The notes: generated by a model from the sequence alone, not told the origin. A stretch of DNA of 12,960 bases from Opitutales bacterium (GCA_017623955.1 JAGAOA010000058.1:1-12960); one strand, 5' to 3'; positions 1 through 7,648 are shown, numbered from the stretch's first letter. Translations and numbers: made by a program.

Positions 1-475
1 CAGAAATTGCCCCACTAGCAACGATACCTACATACAATGAAGTCTTATGAATTGATAGAGCTGTTGATATAGTATTTACATGTAATTGACTTAATAATGA
101 TGTTGCAGCTGGATAGTAAAAAGCCTCGCCTGCGCCTGTTGCAACACTTCTAAAAATAACAAGCAAAACAAATCCACCACTTATTCCAGTCAAAAGCGTA
201 CCTAAACTAAAAATCAATAAGCTAGATATAACAATCCACTTGCGAGATAAAAAATCGCCTAAAAACCCCGAAACAGGAACAAGTATTCCGTATATGGCAG
301 TAAATATCATAACGACATTACCAATAGCGACATCCGTCAAACCTAAATCCTCTTTAATGAGCGGTATTACAGTATTGAATATCTGTCTATCGCCTTGATT
401 TAAGAAATACGCAAACCAAAGTATCCCTACAAGAGTCCACTTATACGGAATAAGTTCCTTTTTTGTTTCATTCAT
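1..475 (-). CDS. MFS transporter, N-terminal part (3' end cut by window)
   Basis: The minus-strand frame from the ATG at 473-475 stays open to the window edge, giving 158 residues. Residues 12-35 form the first membrane segment, ending in YFLNQGDRQIF, which resembles the N-terminal signature of the anion:cation symporter branch of the major facilitator superfamily. GFLGDFLSRK at 70-79 is the loop 2-3 motif A (GxLaDrxGrk). Further hydrophobic stretches follow at about 52-70, 80-100, 101-118 and 146 onward. The role would be inner-membrane import of a small, probably anionic sugar-derived substrate. The start lies 18 nt after the stop of the mutarotase-like gene, in an operon with an enolase-superfamily dehydratase, which favours a sugar acid as cargo (inference). 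No Shine-Dalgarno motif is visible. The family call is firm, the substrate is not known. Confidence 0.88.
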   Translation of the reverse strand, partial: MNETKKELIPYKWTLVGILWFAYFLNQGDRQIFNTVIPLIKEDLGLTDVAIGNVVMIFTAIYGILVPVSGFLGDFLSRKWIVISSLLIFSLGTLLTGISGGFVLLVIFRSVATGAGEAFYYPAATSLLSQLHVNTISTALSIHKTSLYVGIVASGAIS

Positions 476-493
476 AATCCCAATAAATAAAAA

Positions 494-1471
494 CTACTTC
501 GTTGTATAGAAATCGTATGTAATGGTCCAATCGAATTCTTCGCCTGGTTTTACATTAACATCGATAAAAGGTTCTGCACACTGCGTATTGCGACATGCCC
601 AAAATGTAATTTTTGTAACAGGTCTATCACCACGGAAACGAACTGCAGCACCTGTCTTTGAGTTTTCCAAGCGGAAATCATAATTTTCAACTTTATTTTC
701 GCCTTTCAAACCTCTAAACAAAATCATTTCTCCAGGAGCAAAATCTTTATTAAAAGTTAGCAAATCTTTTACAATTTTACCATTTTCAGGATATTTTATA
801 AGCTCTGGATTTTTCGGCTCGAATGCAAAACGCAACGATATAGCCTTACCTGTTGGTTCACCATCTAACATAAAGAAGTTGTGATTATAAACAGATGAAC
901 TAATTGCTACATCACCGATGTTTTTGAAGCTATGCTTAATTTTCATAACTGGCGAATTTGGCACAAGTTCGATAGTCTTTTTGTAAACATACGAACCCAA
1001 CTTACTCTTCAAAGTCTGTACATAAGTTACCGAATTTGCCGTTGTTGTACATTCCCATTTACCATTATTTACAATTTCGTATGGCTGGCGGAACGAATAT
1101 GGGTCGTTCGATTTTTTCTTCAATGTACCCACACCTATTTTCAAGAATTCTTCTCCAACTTTTGCATTTTCATAACCTATTTGAGTAAATTCTTCTACTG
1201 GGCCACAAATACTATCGTGTAAATATGGATCAAATTTATCTACCCACTCTCCAAAATACGAATGCCCTTTGTATTTCAAAGCATAGATAATACCAGACCA
1301 ATCAAAACGTTGGGCACGATAGTAATTATCCATACGCTGTGTTTCGGTTGCCACAGTTGCTGTGATAACGCCGTTAGTAATTTCAGCCTGCGGATAGCCA
1401 CGCGATTCTGCGGGGCTACCCATGCAAACCGACGACAACACTGTACATGCTATTGCCATTTCTTTTCTCAT
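494..1471 (-). CDS. Secreted mutarotase-like (aldose-epimerase-fold) protein
   Basis: A 325-residue protein with a probable signal peptide: a positive start (MRKEM) and a short hydrophobic run ending near residue 20-25. The mature part is rich in beta-type sequence, and patterns such as YYRAQRFDWSG (about 50-60), YKGHSYFGEW and GPVEEF resemble secreted bacterial proteins with a galactose-mutarotase-like beta-supersandwich. NSPVMKIKHSFKNIG and YNHNFFMLD fit the strands of that fold. Its job may be binding or epimerising a sugar or sugar acid in the periplasm, but I cannot name catalytic residues. It sits 84 nt after the dehydratase gene and 18 nt before the MFS gene on the same strand, so it is likely part of that catabolic operon. 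It is the only complete gene here that ends in TAG. A start at the fifth codon is possible but would shorten the signal peptide. Confidence 0.7.
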   Translation of the reverse strand: MRKEMAIACTVLSSVCMGSPAESRGYPQAEITNGVITATVATETQRMDNYYRAQRFDWSGIIYALKYKGHSYFGEWVDKFDPYLHDSICGPVEEFTQIGYENAKVGEEFLKIGVGTLKKKSNDPYSFRQPYEIVNNGKWECTTTANSVTYVQTLKSKLGSYVYKKTIELVPNSPVMKIKHSFKNIGDVAISSSVYNHNFFMLDGEPTGKAISLRFAFEPKNPELIKYPENGKIVKDLLTFNKDFAPGEMILFRGLKGENKVENYDFRLENSKTGAAVRFRGDRPVTKITFWACRNTQCAEPFIDVNVKPGEEFDWTITYDFYTTK

Positions 1472-1519
1472 TTCGTCGCTTTCTAATTTAGTTATTAATG
1501 TGCTTACGAGTTGTCATAC

Positions 1520-1547
1520 ATAATCAAAAAACAAGACATAAAGTCAA
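1520..1547 (-). promoter_or_regulatory. Possible internal promoter before the mutarotase-like gene
   Basis: On the minus strand a TTGACT (1542-1547) is followed after 16 nt by GATTAT (1520-1525). Transcription would start about 40 nt before the ATG at 1471. Both boxes have mismatches to the sigma-70 consensus in AT-rich DNA, so this is weak. The gene may simply be read from the dehydratase promoter. Confidence 0.25.
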
Positions 1548-1554
1548 GCAGAGA

Positions 1555-2877
1555 TTATGACCAACGACGATCGTTTGCCCATTCTTTATCCCACTGCGAC
1601 GTATCCCCCCAGGCTTCTGGGAAATCTTCATGTAACTTTTCCTTAATCAACTCCTCGTTGAGAGATTCAATACCTAAACCAGGAGTATTTGGAACATCAA
1701 TATATCCATTATTTACCAAAGGTTTTGGCAATCCATTCACCAAACTATCCCACCAAGGAACATCAACCGAATGAACTTCCAATGCTGTAAAGTTTCTAGT
1801 AGCAGCAGCAACGTGAACAGCAGCCATACATGCTATTGGGCTTTCTGCCATATGAATAGCCATTGCCACATGATGTTCTTCTGCAAGATCACCAATTTTC
1901 TTTGTTTCTAAAATACCACCAGCAGTCAAAACGTCAGGATGAATTACTGCTAACGAACCCGATTCTAGCAATGGTTTAAAACCTTCTTTCAAATAAATAT
2001 CTTCGCCAGTGCATATAGGTGTTGTTGTAGAATTTGCAAGACGTACATAAGAATCAGTATATTGCCAAGGAACAGGATCCTCAATCCATGAGAGATTATA
2101 TTTTTCTAAGCGACGTGCAAGTTTTATACAATCTTCAAGAGGAATATGACCAATATGGTCGATAGCTATTGGAATTTCATAACCAATTTCAGCACGAACA
2201 TCTGCCATATACTGTTCTAAATAATCCAAACCCTTTTCCGTTAAATGTATTCCAGTAAAAGGATGAGCTGTATTGAATAAATCATAAGCTTCACCACGCA
2301 TTGCACGTGGGTCGATAGAACCGTGAGGAGTTGTAAACACAGTCTTTTTGTACTCACGCATTTTTTCAAGAAACCCCAATGGCGCACATAAAGCACCTTC
2401 AACATCTGTAAGCAATTCTATGCCCAAATCCATTTTCAAGAATGTGAAGCCCTGAGCCATACGTTCTTTCAATGCCTTGCCCATGTCGCGACCGCCACCT
2501 TCGCTATCGGTATCACAATAGATACGAATTTTATCGCGGTATCTACCACCTAATAGTTGCCATACAGGGACACCCCAAGCTTTACCAGCCAAGTCCCACA
2601 TTGCAACTTCCAAGCCACATACACCACCAGCTTGTCGAGAATCACCACCAAACTGTTTCATTCTGTTAAATATCTTTTCAACATTACATGGATTTTCTCC
2701 TAATATGCGACTTTTCAACATTGCCGCATAAGTTCTACTCGATGCATCTCTAACTTCACCATAGCCAACCAAACCTTGATTAGTATATACCTTTATTAGA
2801 GTACATCTCTTTGGAGCTCCATCGATATCTGCGAAGCGAACATCTGTTATCTTGAGTGTAGACGGATCTATTTTCAT
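1555..2877 (-). CDS. Enolase-superfamily (mandelate racemase/muconate lactonizing) sugar-acid dehydratase
   Basis: The 440-residue protein has the two-domain layout of the mandelate racemase subgroup. The capping domain is about residues 1-130 and includes GVCGLEVAMWDLAGKAWGVP at 85-104, the family hallmark helix. A TIM barrel follows. Probable Mg ligands are D240 (AIDHIGH), E266 (WIEDPVP) and E292 (CTGEDIY). K148 in FLKMD and H342 in AIHMAESP are candidate acid/base residues. The arrangement resembles mannonate/galactonate dehydratase-type members, which remove water from a sugar acid to give a 2-keto-3-deoxy product in the cytoplasm. The family call is firm, the exact substrate is not. It is longer than many relatives because about 90 residues separate K148 and D240. 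It heads an operon with a mutarotase-like protein and an MFS transporter, and a 17-bp palindrome lies 86 nt upstream. There is no signal peptide. Confidence 0.9.
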   Translation of the reverse strand: MKIDPSTLKITDVRFADIDGAPKRCTLIKVYTNQGLVGYGEVRDASSRTYAAMLKSRILGENPCNVEKIFNRMKQFGGDSRQAGGVCGLEVAMWDLAGKAWGVPVWQLLGGRYRDKIRIYCDTDSEGGGRDMGKALKERMAQGFTFLKMDLGIELLTDVEGALCAPLGFLEKMREYKKTVFTTPHGSIDPRAMRGEAYDLFNTAHPFTGIHLTEKGLDYLEQYMADVRAEIGYEIPIAIDHIGHIPLEDCIKLARRLEKYNLSWIEDPVPWQYTDSYVRLANSTTTPICTGEDIYLKEGFKPLLESGSLAVIHPDVLTAGGILETKKIGDLAEEHHVAMAIHMAESPIACMAAVHVAAATRNFTALEVHSVDVPWWDSLVNGLPKPLVNNGYIDVPNTPGLGIESLNEELIKEKLHEDFPEAWGDTSQWDKEWANDRRWS

Positions 2878-2962
2878 AAAATTTCTTTCTGTTGTTTATA
2901 AACTTAATGGGCATTATTTTTGTAAATAAGATTTTTTATTCAAGTGAATATTTTTACATTTT

Positions 2963-2979
2963 AGGTTAACTGTTAACCT
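2963..2979. promoter_or_regulatory. Perfect 17-bp palindrome, likely operator of the dehydratase operon
   Basis: AGGTTAAC-T-GTTAACCT is an exact inverted repeat with 8-bp arms and one central base. It lies 86 nt upstream of the dehydratase ATG, between that gene and the terminator of the preceding gene. There is no T-tract beside it, so it is not a terminator. The size and symmetry fit a dimeric helix-turn-helix repressor such as a LacI- or GntR-type protein (inference). I saw no second copy in the window and no regulator gene beside it. Confidence 0.6.
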
Positions 2980-2986
2980 GTGCTAT

Positions 2987-3015
2987 AAAAAAATGCGACT
3001 TCCACAAGTCGCATT
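2987..3015 (-). terminator. Rho-independent terminator of the EEP-fold gene
   Basis: AATGCGACTT (2992-3001) and AAGTCGCATT (3006-3015) form a 10-bp stem with a 4-nt loop. Read on the minus strand, the stem is followed directly by a T run (2991 to 2987). The stem begins 15 nt after the stop codon of the EEP-fold gene at 3030. Confidence 0.88.
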
Positions 3016-3029
3016 CCTTATTTTAAAAT

Positions 3030-3980
3030 TTAGAACTCTATTTCAGATACCACTGGGAAGTGATCCGAAGCGTAATCAACCACATTTTGTTTCTTGATTG
3101 ATACTTTAGGGTCGTAATTAGCATTGCCGATTCTATCGGTCAATACTGCATAGCTCAACACTTTAATATTAGGCGATACAAACAAGTAATCAATAAAAGA
3201 TCTTGGAGTGCCAGTATAACCATGAAAAGTGCCACCTTTCGGATAGTAAGCAGGAGTAATAGAAGCATCTAAAGCATGCACAAATTTTTTGCTTTCGAGC
3301 ATTGGCTTTATTGGATTGGCATCTATTGCAATATTGAAATCTCCCGTTAATACATAAGGACTTTTTCCAGCAATTTCAGGAATTTTTTTCATCAATAATT
3401 TTACTCCCTCAACACGAGCAATTTTGCCTTTATGATCTAAATGCGTATTGAAGTAAAAAAGTTTCTTGCCCGAAACCTTGTCTTTGAATTCGCCCCAAGT
3501 ACAAATGCGACGTTGCGAGGTATCCCAACCTTTCGATATTTTTTCTGGAGTTTCAGAAATCCAAAAAACGCCCCATTTCAAAAGCTCGACTTTATCTTTT
3601 CGATACATAATTGGAGAATTTCCTGCCTTATCTTTTCCGATAGTATTAATTCCCATACCAATGTACGCTCAGTGCTTGGGCATAAAGTAATCTATTTGAT
3701 GTTGATGAGTCTCTTGAAGACCTACAATATCGAAATCATGGTATGCTAAAAGATTTTTAGCACCATCTTTACGCGACTGCCAATATGTACCTAATGGCGT
3801 TCTAGCATACTGAATATTGTAAGAAGCAACTTTTAATTTTGCGGTTTTTTCTACAACTTTAATGTTACAATTTTCTACATTTGTATTTACTGAATTAGAA
3901 TTGCAACATTCCGTATAACTGTCACAACACGACACCGTAGCAATCGACAACGTACTTAAAAAAAATATTAAACTTTTCAT
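3030..3980 (-). pseudogene. Secreted endonuclease/exonuclease/phosphatase (EEP)-fold hydrolase broken by an in-frame TGA
   Basis: Read through, this is a 316-codon EEP-superfamily hydrolase. All expected catalytic motifs are present: N55 (ASYNIQYAR), E90 (DIVGLQE), H180 (FNTHLDH), D214/N216 (TGDFN), D264 (FIDYLF) and D306/H307 (SDHFP). A signal peptide at about 1-18 precedes a cysteine-rich stretch (CCDSYTECC). Codon 104, at 3669-3671, is TGA. Reading continues in the same frame with AYIGMGIN, the usual next segment of the family, so there is no frameshift. The family hydrolyses phosphodiester or phosphomonoester bonds, and the true substrate is unknown. The break separates catalytic N/E from H/D/N/SDH, so neither half should be active alone. 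ATG at 3980 is preferred over the GTG at 3989. The gene begins 32 nt after the FAD oxidoreductase stop and is probably co-transcribed. A nonsense mutation or base-call error is more likely than recoding. Confidence 0.82.
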
Positions 3981-4012
3981 ATCGTACACTCAATCGAATT
4001 AAAAAGCTCAGT

Positions 4013-5716
4013 TTATTTCATCTTATCTTTTATTTGTAATTTTGAAAAAATCTGACCTTCTTTGCGGAGAGTTTTCGACAAATCCCAATAATCCATGTCT
4101 TGTACAGCTAAATCTCTATCGACACATTGAACAGCCGCAGCACCAGCCGAGTGACCTAAAATCATAAACACAGGTTCCATTCTGATTGAGCCATAAGCCA
4201 TGTGTGACGATGACACTGCACAAACAACAAACAAGTTTTTGCAATCTTTACGTTTTGGAATTATCGAACCATAAGAAATCAAATATGGACCATAATCGCG
4301 TAGCGACACTTGAACATCGCCTTCATTTTGAACATATCCTTCTTCATCTACATAACGCGAAGTGTTGTGAGAATCCATACTATACGAGCCCATACCTATT
4401 GGTGTTGGAGTAGCCTTCTTACTTTGACAATCATGTTGAGTCATAACATATTCGCCCACCAATCTGCGAGCTTCTCTTATGTACATATAGAAAGGCCAGT
4501 TGTCGGTACTTTCGAATTCATCTTTTGGCAATCCGAAATTTTTTATAGCGTCTCTAAATTTTTTAGGAGTACGTGGATCAGTTTTCCAGAAGTAGAGCAA
4601 ACCTAAATGATAATCTTTGTGAGCTTTAGCAATAGCCTTGCGTTCTTCATACGAAGCTTCTGGATAATTATAGTTCATACCAATGAAGTCTGTTGAAAAT
4701 GCTAGTTTATTATTGATATCCGTCTTGCGATTTGGCATGCGAGAAATTATTAGCGGAAACACGTCTGGACAAACTTCAAACCAGCGACCACATAATTCAA
4801 AATCTTCTGGATTGTAATTGTCAGGTTTTGTCAAAGGAATTTTATTTGGTTCGTAATCAGTCAAGCACATACGATAATTATAAGCTTGAACTTTTTTATC
4901 AGGAGCACCATTTTCAAGGGGCTTTTCAGCCGATATATACTTTAGCAATCCACTCGATTTATCGCCTTTAACCTTATACGGATCAACATTTCCAGCGAAG
5001 TGGTGTCCATTGTGTAAAAGCGTATTGCGGAAACCGTTGAAGTCCTCATTATACTGAGCATTACCTTCGCGACCAACTACATACTCGCATCCAGCCGAAG
5101 CCATTAAGTCGCCTTCAAACGTAGCGTCAATAAAAATTCTACCAATATATTTTTTACCACTTAAAGTAGTGATAGACTTTATGCGTTTTAGCGAGTCCAT
5201 AACAACACCATTTTTGCGATCTAACCATTCATCGCGATGTACAATGATGTTAGGATATTCAGCAATCCAATGGTCATAGACCCACTGAGCTATACGCGGT
5301 TCAAAAATCCATTGAGTTTTTTCCTCGTGATTAATCCCCTTAGTCCCTTGACCTTTCCCTTTAAATTCGCTTTGTTTTTCTGCGTACCAATTTTCAGGTT
5401 TTTGATATTCTTTATACACACGTTGATAAAATTCGCGCGACAATCCGCCAATAGAGTACGTTCTGCCAGAATCTGTCATACCCAAACCAGAAGAGGACAT
5501 TGCCCCTAAATTCATTTCTGGAGTAACCAGATAAACCTTCTTCCCCGATTTTGCAACTCTGATTGCCGCAACAACACCAGCTGAGGTTCCGCCATAAATT
5601 ATAACGTCACCTTCAAAGGTTTTTTGAGGAGCTCCCGACACTGACTTCGCAAACGACAAACAAAAAGCCGAGGCTATAAATATAATATGTTTAATTAAGC
5701 TAATTCCGTTCTTCAT
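4013..5716 (-). CDS. Secreted FAD-dependent oxidoreductase (FAD_oxidored family)
   Basis: A 567-residue protein with a signal peptide at about 1-29 (positive start, hydrophobic HIIFIASAFCLSFA, then SVSGA). The mature protein opens with an FAD-binding Rossmann motif, DVIIYGGTSAGVVAAIRVAKSG at about 37-58, followed by NLGAMSSSGLGMTD. A second dinucleotide-fold signature, IFIDATFEGDLMASAGCEYVVGREG, lies near 195-220. GSIRMEPVFMILGHSAGAAA near the C-terminus is typical of FAD_oxidored members, common in PVC bacteria and Bacteroidetes and often annotated as xanthan-lyase-like or hypothetical. It likely oxidises a sugar-type or other organic substrate after export, but I cannot assign one. The folded FAD enzyme may need Tat or post-export loading; no clear twin-arginine is seen. 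It heads a probable two-gene unit with the interrupted EEP gene. TTGACA at 5750-5755 provides a strong -35 box. Confidence 0.85.
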   Translation of the reverse strand: MKNGISLIKHIIFIASAFCLSFAKSVSGAPQKTFEGDVIIYGGTSAGVVAAIRVAKSGKKVYLVTPEMNLGAMSSSGLGMTDSGRTYSIGGLSREFYQRVYKEYQKPENWYAEKQSEFKGKGQGTKGINHEEKTQWIFEPRIAQWVYDHWIAEYPNIIVHRDEWLDRKNGVVMDSLKRIKSITTLSGKKYIGRIFIDATFEGDLMASAGCEYVVGREGNAQYNEDFNGFRNTLLHNGHHFAGNVDPYKVKGDKSSGLLKYISAEKPLENGAPDKKVQAYNYRMCLTDYEPNKIPLTKPDNYNPEDFELCGRWFEVCPDVFPLIISRMPNRKTDINNKLAFSTDFIGMNYNYPEASYEERKAIAKAHKDYHLGLLYFWKTDPRTPKKFRDAIKNFGLPKDEFESTDNWPFYMYIREARRLVGEYVMTQHDCQSKKATPTPIGMGSYSMDSHNTSRYVDEEGYVQNEGDVQVSLRDYGPYLISYGSIIPKRKDCKNLFVVCAVSSSHMAYGSIRMEPVFMILGHSAGAAAVQCVDRDLAVQDMDYWDLSKTLRKEGQIFSKLQIKDKMK

Positions 5717-5725
5717 ACGTTTGAG

Positions 5726-5755
5726 ACACTATTTATAAATAACATCACTTGTCAA
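5726..5755 (-). promoter_or_regulatory. Probable promoter of the FAD oxidoreductase gene
   Basis: A consensus -35 TTGACA (5750-5755, minus strand) is followed after 18 nt by TAGTGT (5726-5731), only 9 nt from the ATG at 5716. The -10 box is poor, and an overlapping TATAAA at 5732-5737 would give too short a spacer. If right, the mRNA has almost no leader. Confidence 0.4.
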
Positions 5756-5833
5756 CTTTTTTCGATTAACACAAAAAATGCTTTATCGCTACTAGAACGA
5801 ACTAAAACTTTTTGATGCTCTATAAAGAACTAA

Positions 5834-6640
5834 TTAATAAAACACTTCATCTAAAAATAATCCTTGGGCTGGAGCCGCCTGAAACATATTTGTGCGTTCC
5901 TTTTTTTCTAACGCATTTTTTAAATCTGAATACGATAATCTACCTTGACCACATTGAACTAAAGCGCCAACAATCAAGCGTACCATTTTGTAAAGATAGC
6001 CACTGCCCTCTGTTACAATTTGGATTTCATCTTCTAAATCTAAAACATCAAGTTTAAAAATAGTTTTTATTGTATCTTCTTTTACGCCTTTTCCACGATT
6101 TGCACTAAACGCTTTAAAATCATGAGTACCTAAAAAAATCTCGCAAGCCTCTCTCATATACGCAACATTTGTATCTCTACCACCTAACGACCACATATAT
6201 CTAGAGAACTCTGGCATAGCGTATTTTTTAGCTATTCTGTAAATATAACGTTTACCTACAACAGAAAATCTAGCATGAAAATCTTTCGAGACTTTTTCTA
6301 GCGACAATATTTGAATAGTTAAATTTCCGCCTGCACGCATAGCACGCAGTAAAGAATCGGTAGAATGTTGCCACACAGCATCAAAGTGAAATACCTGACC
6401 ACGAGCATGAACACCAGCGTCAGTTCTACCGCTACCGTTGATTTTCGTTTCTGTTTTTAAAATTTCTCTAAGTCTATTCTGAATAAAATCTTGTATAGAC
6501 ATTCCATTGGGTTGCGATTGCCAACCGCAAAAATCAGTGCCATCGTAAGCAACTACACACTTAAAACGATGTTTATGGAATATAGAAATGTCAATATCTT
6601 CAGAATTTTGCATATTTGTAAAAGTTAAATAGAGATACAT
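5834..6640 (-). CDS. truA: tRNA pseudouridine(38-40) synthase TruA
   Basis: The 268-residue product matches TruA, which converts uridines 38-40 in the tRNA anticodon arm to pseudouridine in the cytoplasm. The N-terminal core begins FKCVVAYDGTDFCGWQ (about 26-41), and the catalytic motif GSGRTDAGVHARGQV carries the nucleophile D74. Later family motifs are FHARFSVVGKRYIYRI, LGTHDFKAFSA, GSGYLYKMVRLIVGALVQCGQG and the C-terminal AAPAQGLFLDEVFY. The first 20 residues extend beyond the usual TruA start. The ATG at 6640 overlaps ruvX by 16 nt and has GGGAG almost touching it; the ATG at 6613 (codon 10) is an alternative nearer the family length. It is likely co-transcribed with ruvX. No clear terminator follows the stop. 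Confidence 0.96.
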   Translation of the reverse strand: MYLYLTFTNMQNSEDIDISIFHKHRFKCVVAYDGTDFCGWQSQPNGMSIQDFIQNRLREILKTETKINGSGRTDAGVHARGQVFHFDAVWQHSTDSLLRAMRAGGNLTIQILSLEKVSKDFHARFSVVGKRYIYRIAKKYAMPEFSRYMWSLGGRDTNVAYMREACEIFLGTHDFKAFSANRGKGVKEDTIKTIFKLDVLDLEDEIQIVTEGSGYLYKMVRLIVGALVQCGQGRLSYSDLKNALEKKERTNMFQAAPAQGLFLDEVFY

Positions 6641-7074
6641 TCTCCCGTATCTAAGTATTCTTGTAGAAATATAGCACTCGCTCTTGAATCGACTTCACCA
6701 GTCTTGCGATTTTTTTTACGTGCAGCTACCGTCTTAGTTTTTTTGGGAGAAAACGCCAACATATCGCTCTCTGCTTGATAAGAACTCAATCTTTCGTCTA
6801 CTCTGACTATTTCAAAATTGAATATCTTACTAAGTTCAGCAATAAATCCGTCAACTTCCTTAGCTTTTTGGCTCACGGAACCGTCCATATTCAATGGATA
6901 CCCCACAACAATCTTGTCAATTCTGCGAAGTTTTATTTCTTCTGCAATTCTTTTTAATCTATCCTCGTATAAACTTTCATTTGCTGCGGCAATAGGGACA
7001 GCTACACCAATATCGCTATCGGCATACGCCAAACCTATACGCTTATGACCATAATCTATACCCAAAATATTCAT
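6625..7074 (-). CDS. ruvX: Putative pre-16S rRNA nuclease / Holliday junction resolvase RuvX (YqgF)
   Basis: The 149-residue product has the RNase H-like fold of YqgF/RuvX. GIDYGHKRIGLA at 5-16 supplies the first catalytic aspartate D7, VGYPLNMDGS (57-66) is the family loop, VDERLSS (92-98) supplies E94, and GEVDSRASAIFLQEYLD (126-142) supplies the last acidic residue D129. A lysine/arginine-rich segment at 110-124 precedes that site. The family is linked to 16S rRNA 5'-end maturation and, in some studies, Holliday-junction cleavage. It is the first gene leftward from the candidate origin, divergent from dnaA, and overlaps truA by 16 nt. A good promoter stands so close to the ATG that the mRNA may be leaderless. 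Confidence 0.95.
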   Translation of the reverse strand: MNILGIDYGHKRIGLAYADSDIGVAVPIAAANESLYEDRLKRIAEEIKLRRIDKIVVGYPLNMDGSVSQKAKEVDGFIAELSKIFNFEIVRVDERLSSYQAESDMLAFSPKKTKTVAARKKNRKTGEVDSRASAIFLQEYLDTGECISI

Positions 7075-7082
7075 TCTTGTAT

Positions 7083-7112
7083 TTAGTACAAAGTTTTTTA
7101 AATAAGTGTCAA
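7083..7112 (-). promoter_or_regulatory. Promoter of ruvX-truA
   Basis: On the minus strand a consensus -35 TTGACA (7107-7112) is followed after 18 nt by TACTAA (7083-7088). Only 8 nt lie between this -10 box and the ruvX ATG at 7074, so the predicted transcript start falls within about 2 nt of the start codon. Confidence 0.5.
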
Positions 7113-7356
7113 AAATTTTCTTCTAAAAAAAATGTACATTTTTGTAATAAAAATGATGTAAAAATTAGAAACAAATCATTTCAAGGGTAAAAACACTTGC
7201 CATATATATATGATTTTCAATTAGATACCCATATACACACATTCAAAAGCCTATAAATAGACATATCCATAATCTAATTTTATTTAAACCGCTAAAATAA
7301 ACACTTACAGCCGTTGCAAAAAAAACATACATTTGGCAAGCAGTTTTTAAAAAAAG

Positions 7357-7365
7357 TTATTCACA
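7357..7365 (+). promoter_or_regulatory. DnaA box
   Basis: TTATTCACA differs from the consensus TTATCCACA at one position. With the opposing weaker box at 7373-7381 it forms an inverted repeat (AAGTTATT/AATAACTT, 7354-7361 and 7377-7384). Confidence 0.6.
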
Positions 7366-7372
7366 AAACCAT

Positions 7373-7381
7373 TGTTAATAA
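7373..7381 (-). promoter_or_regulatory. Weak DnaA box
   Basis: Reading TTATTAACA on the minus strand, this has two mismatches to the consensus. Support comes mainly from facing the better box at 7357-7365 across a 7-nt gap. Confidence 0.4.
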
Positions 7382-7618
7382 CTTGTAAAAAAGTTCTTCT
7401 TGCAAGTTTTACAAAAAAGTGGATTATGTTTCTTATTTGCTGAACAAAGGTGCAAGTAAAGTAGTATCACAGCAAAAAACTGCAAATAATATATTTCTCA
7501 TAAATATGTATTATTTAAACAGTTACAAATAAAATTTTTACCCTTTCAAAAACAATCAAACAAATAATGACCGCAAAGGCTTTTAAATAGCCCGTTCGAA
7601 AATTCTTTTCGAAAATGC

Positions 7619-7647
7619 TTGACCTTTGTCTATCATTTTTGTGAATA
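7619..7647 (+). promoter_or_regulatory. Possible dnaA promoter
   Basis: TTGACC (7619-7624) matches five of six bases of the -35 consensus. The region 17 nt downstream (TGAATA, 7642-7647) is a poor -10 box and is covered by a DnaA box, which would allow DnaA to repress its own gene. The -35 call is better than the -10 call. Confidence 0.35.
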
Positions 7648-7648
7648 A
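7640..7648 (-). promoter_or_regulatory. DnaA box in the dnaA promoter
   Basis: TTATTCACA on the minus strand, identical to the box at 7357-7365. It ends 15 nt before the dnaA ATG and overlaps the likely promoter, fitting autoregulation by DnaA. Confidence 0.6.

Noticed and set aside
3630..3671. Selenocysteine insertion at the EEP TGA
   Set aside because: The downstream hairpin is short and lacks the apical GU and bulged U of bacterial SECIS elements, and this loop position is not a known Cys/Sec site in the family.
3981..3989. GTG start at 3989 for the EEP gene
   Set aside because: The ATG at 3980 gives a normal signal peptide; the three extra residues add nothing recognisable.
5237..5509. 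Plus-strand open frames opposite the FAD oxidoreductase, and similar ones opposite other genes
   Set aside because: Antisense shadows of confidently identified coding regions, with no motifs or start signals.
7201..7212. CATATATATATG as a regulatory palindrome
   Set aside because: Alternating AT repeat in very AT-rich DNA; symmetry is expected by chance and no second copy is seen.
7418..7426. AGTGGATTA as a further DnaA box
   Set aside because: Two mismatches, including at an end position that matters, and no pairing with another box.
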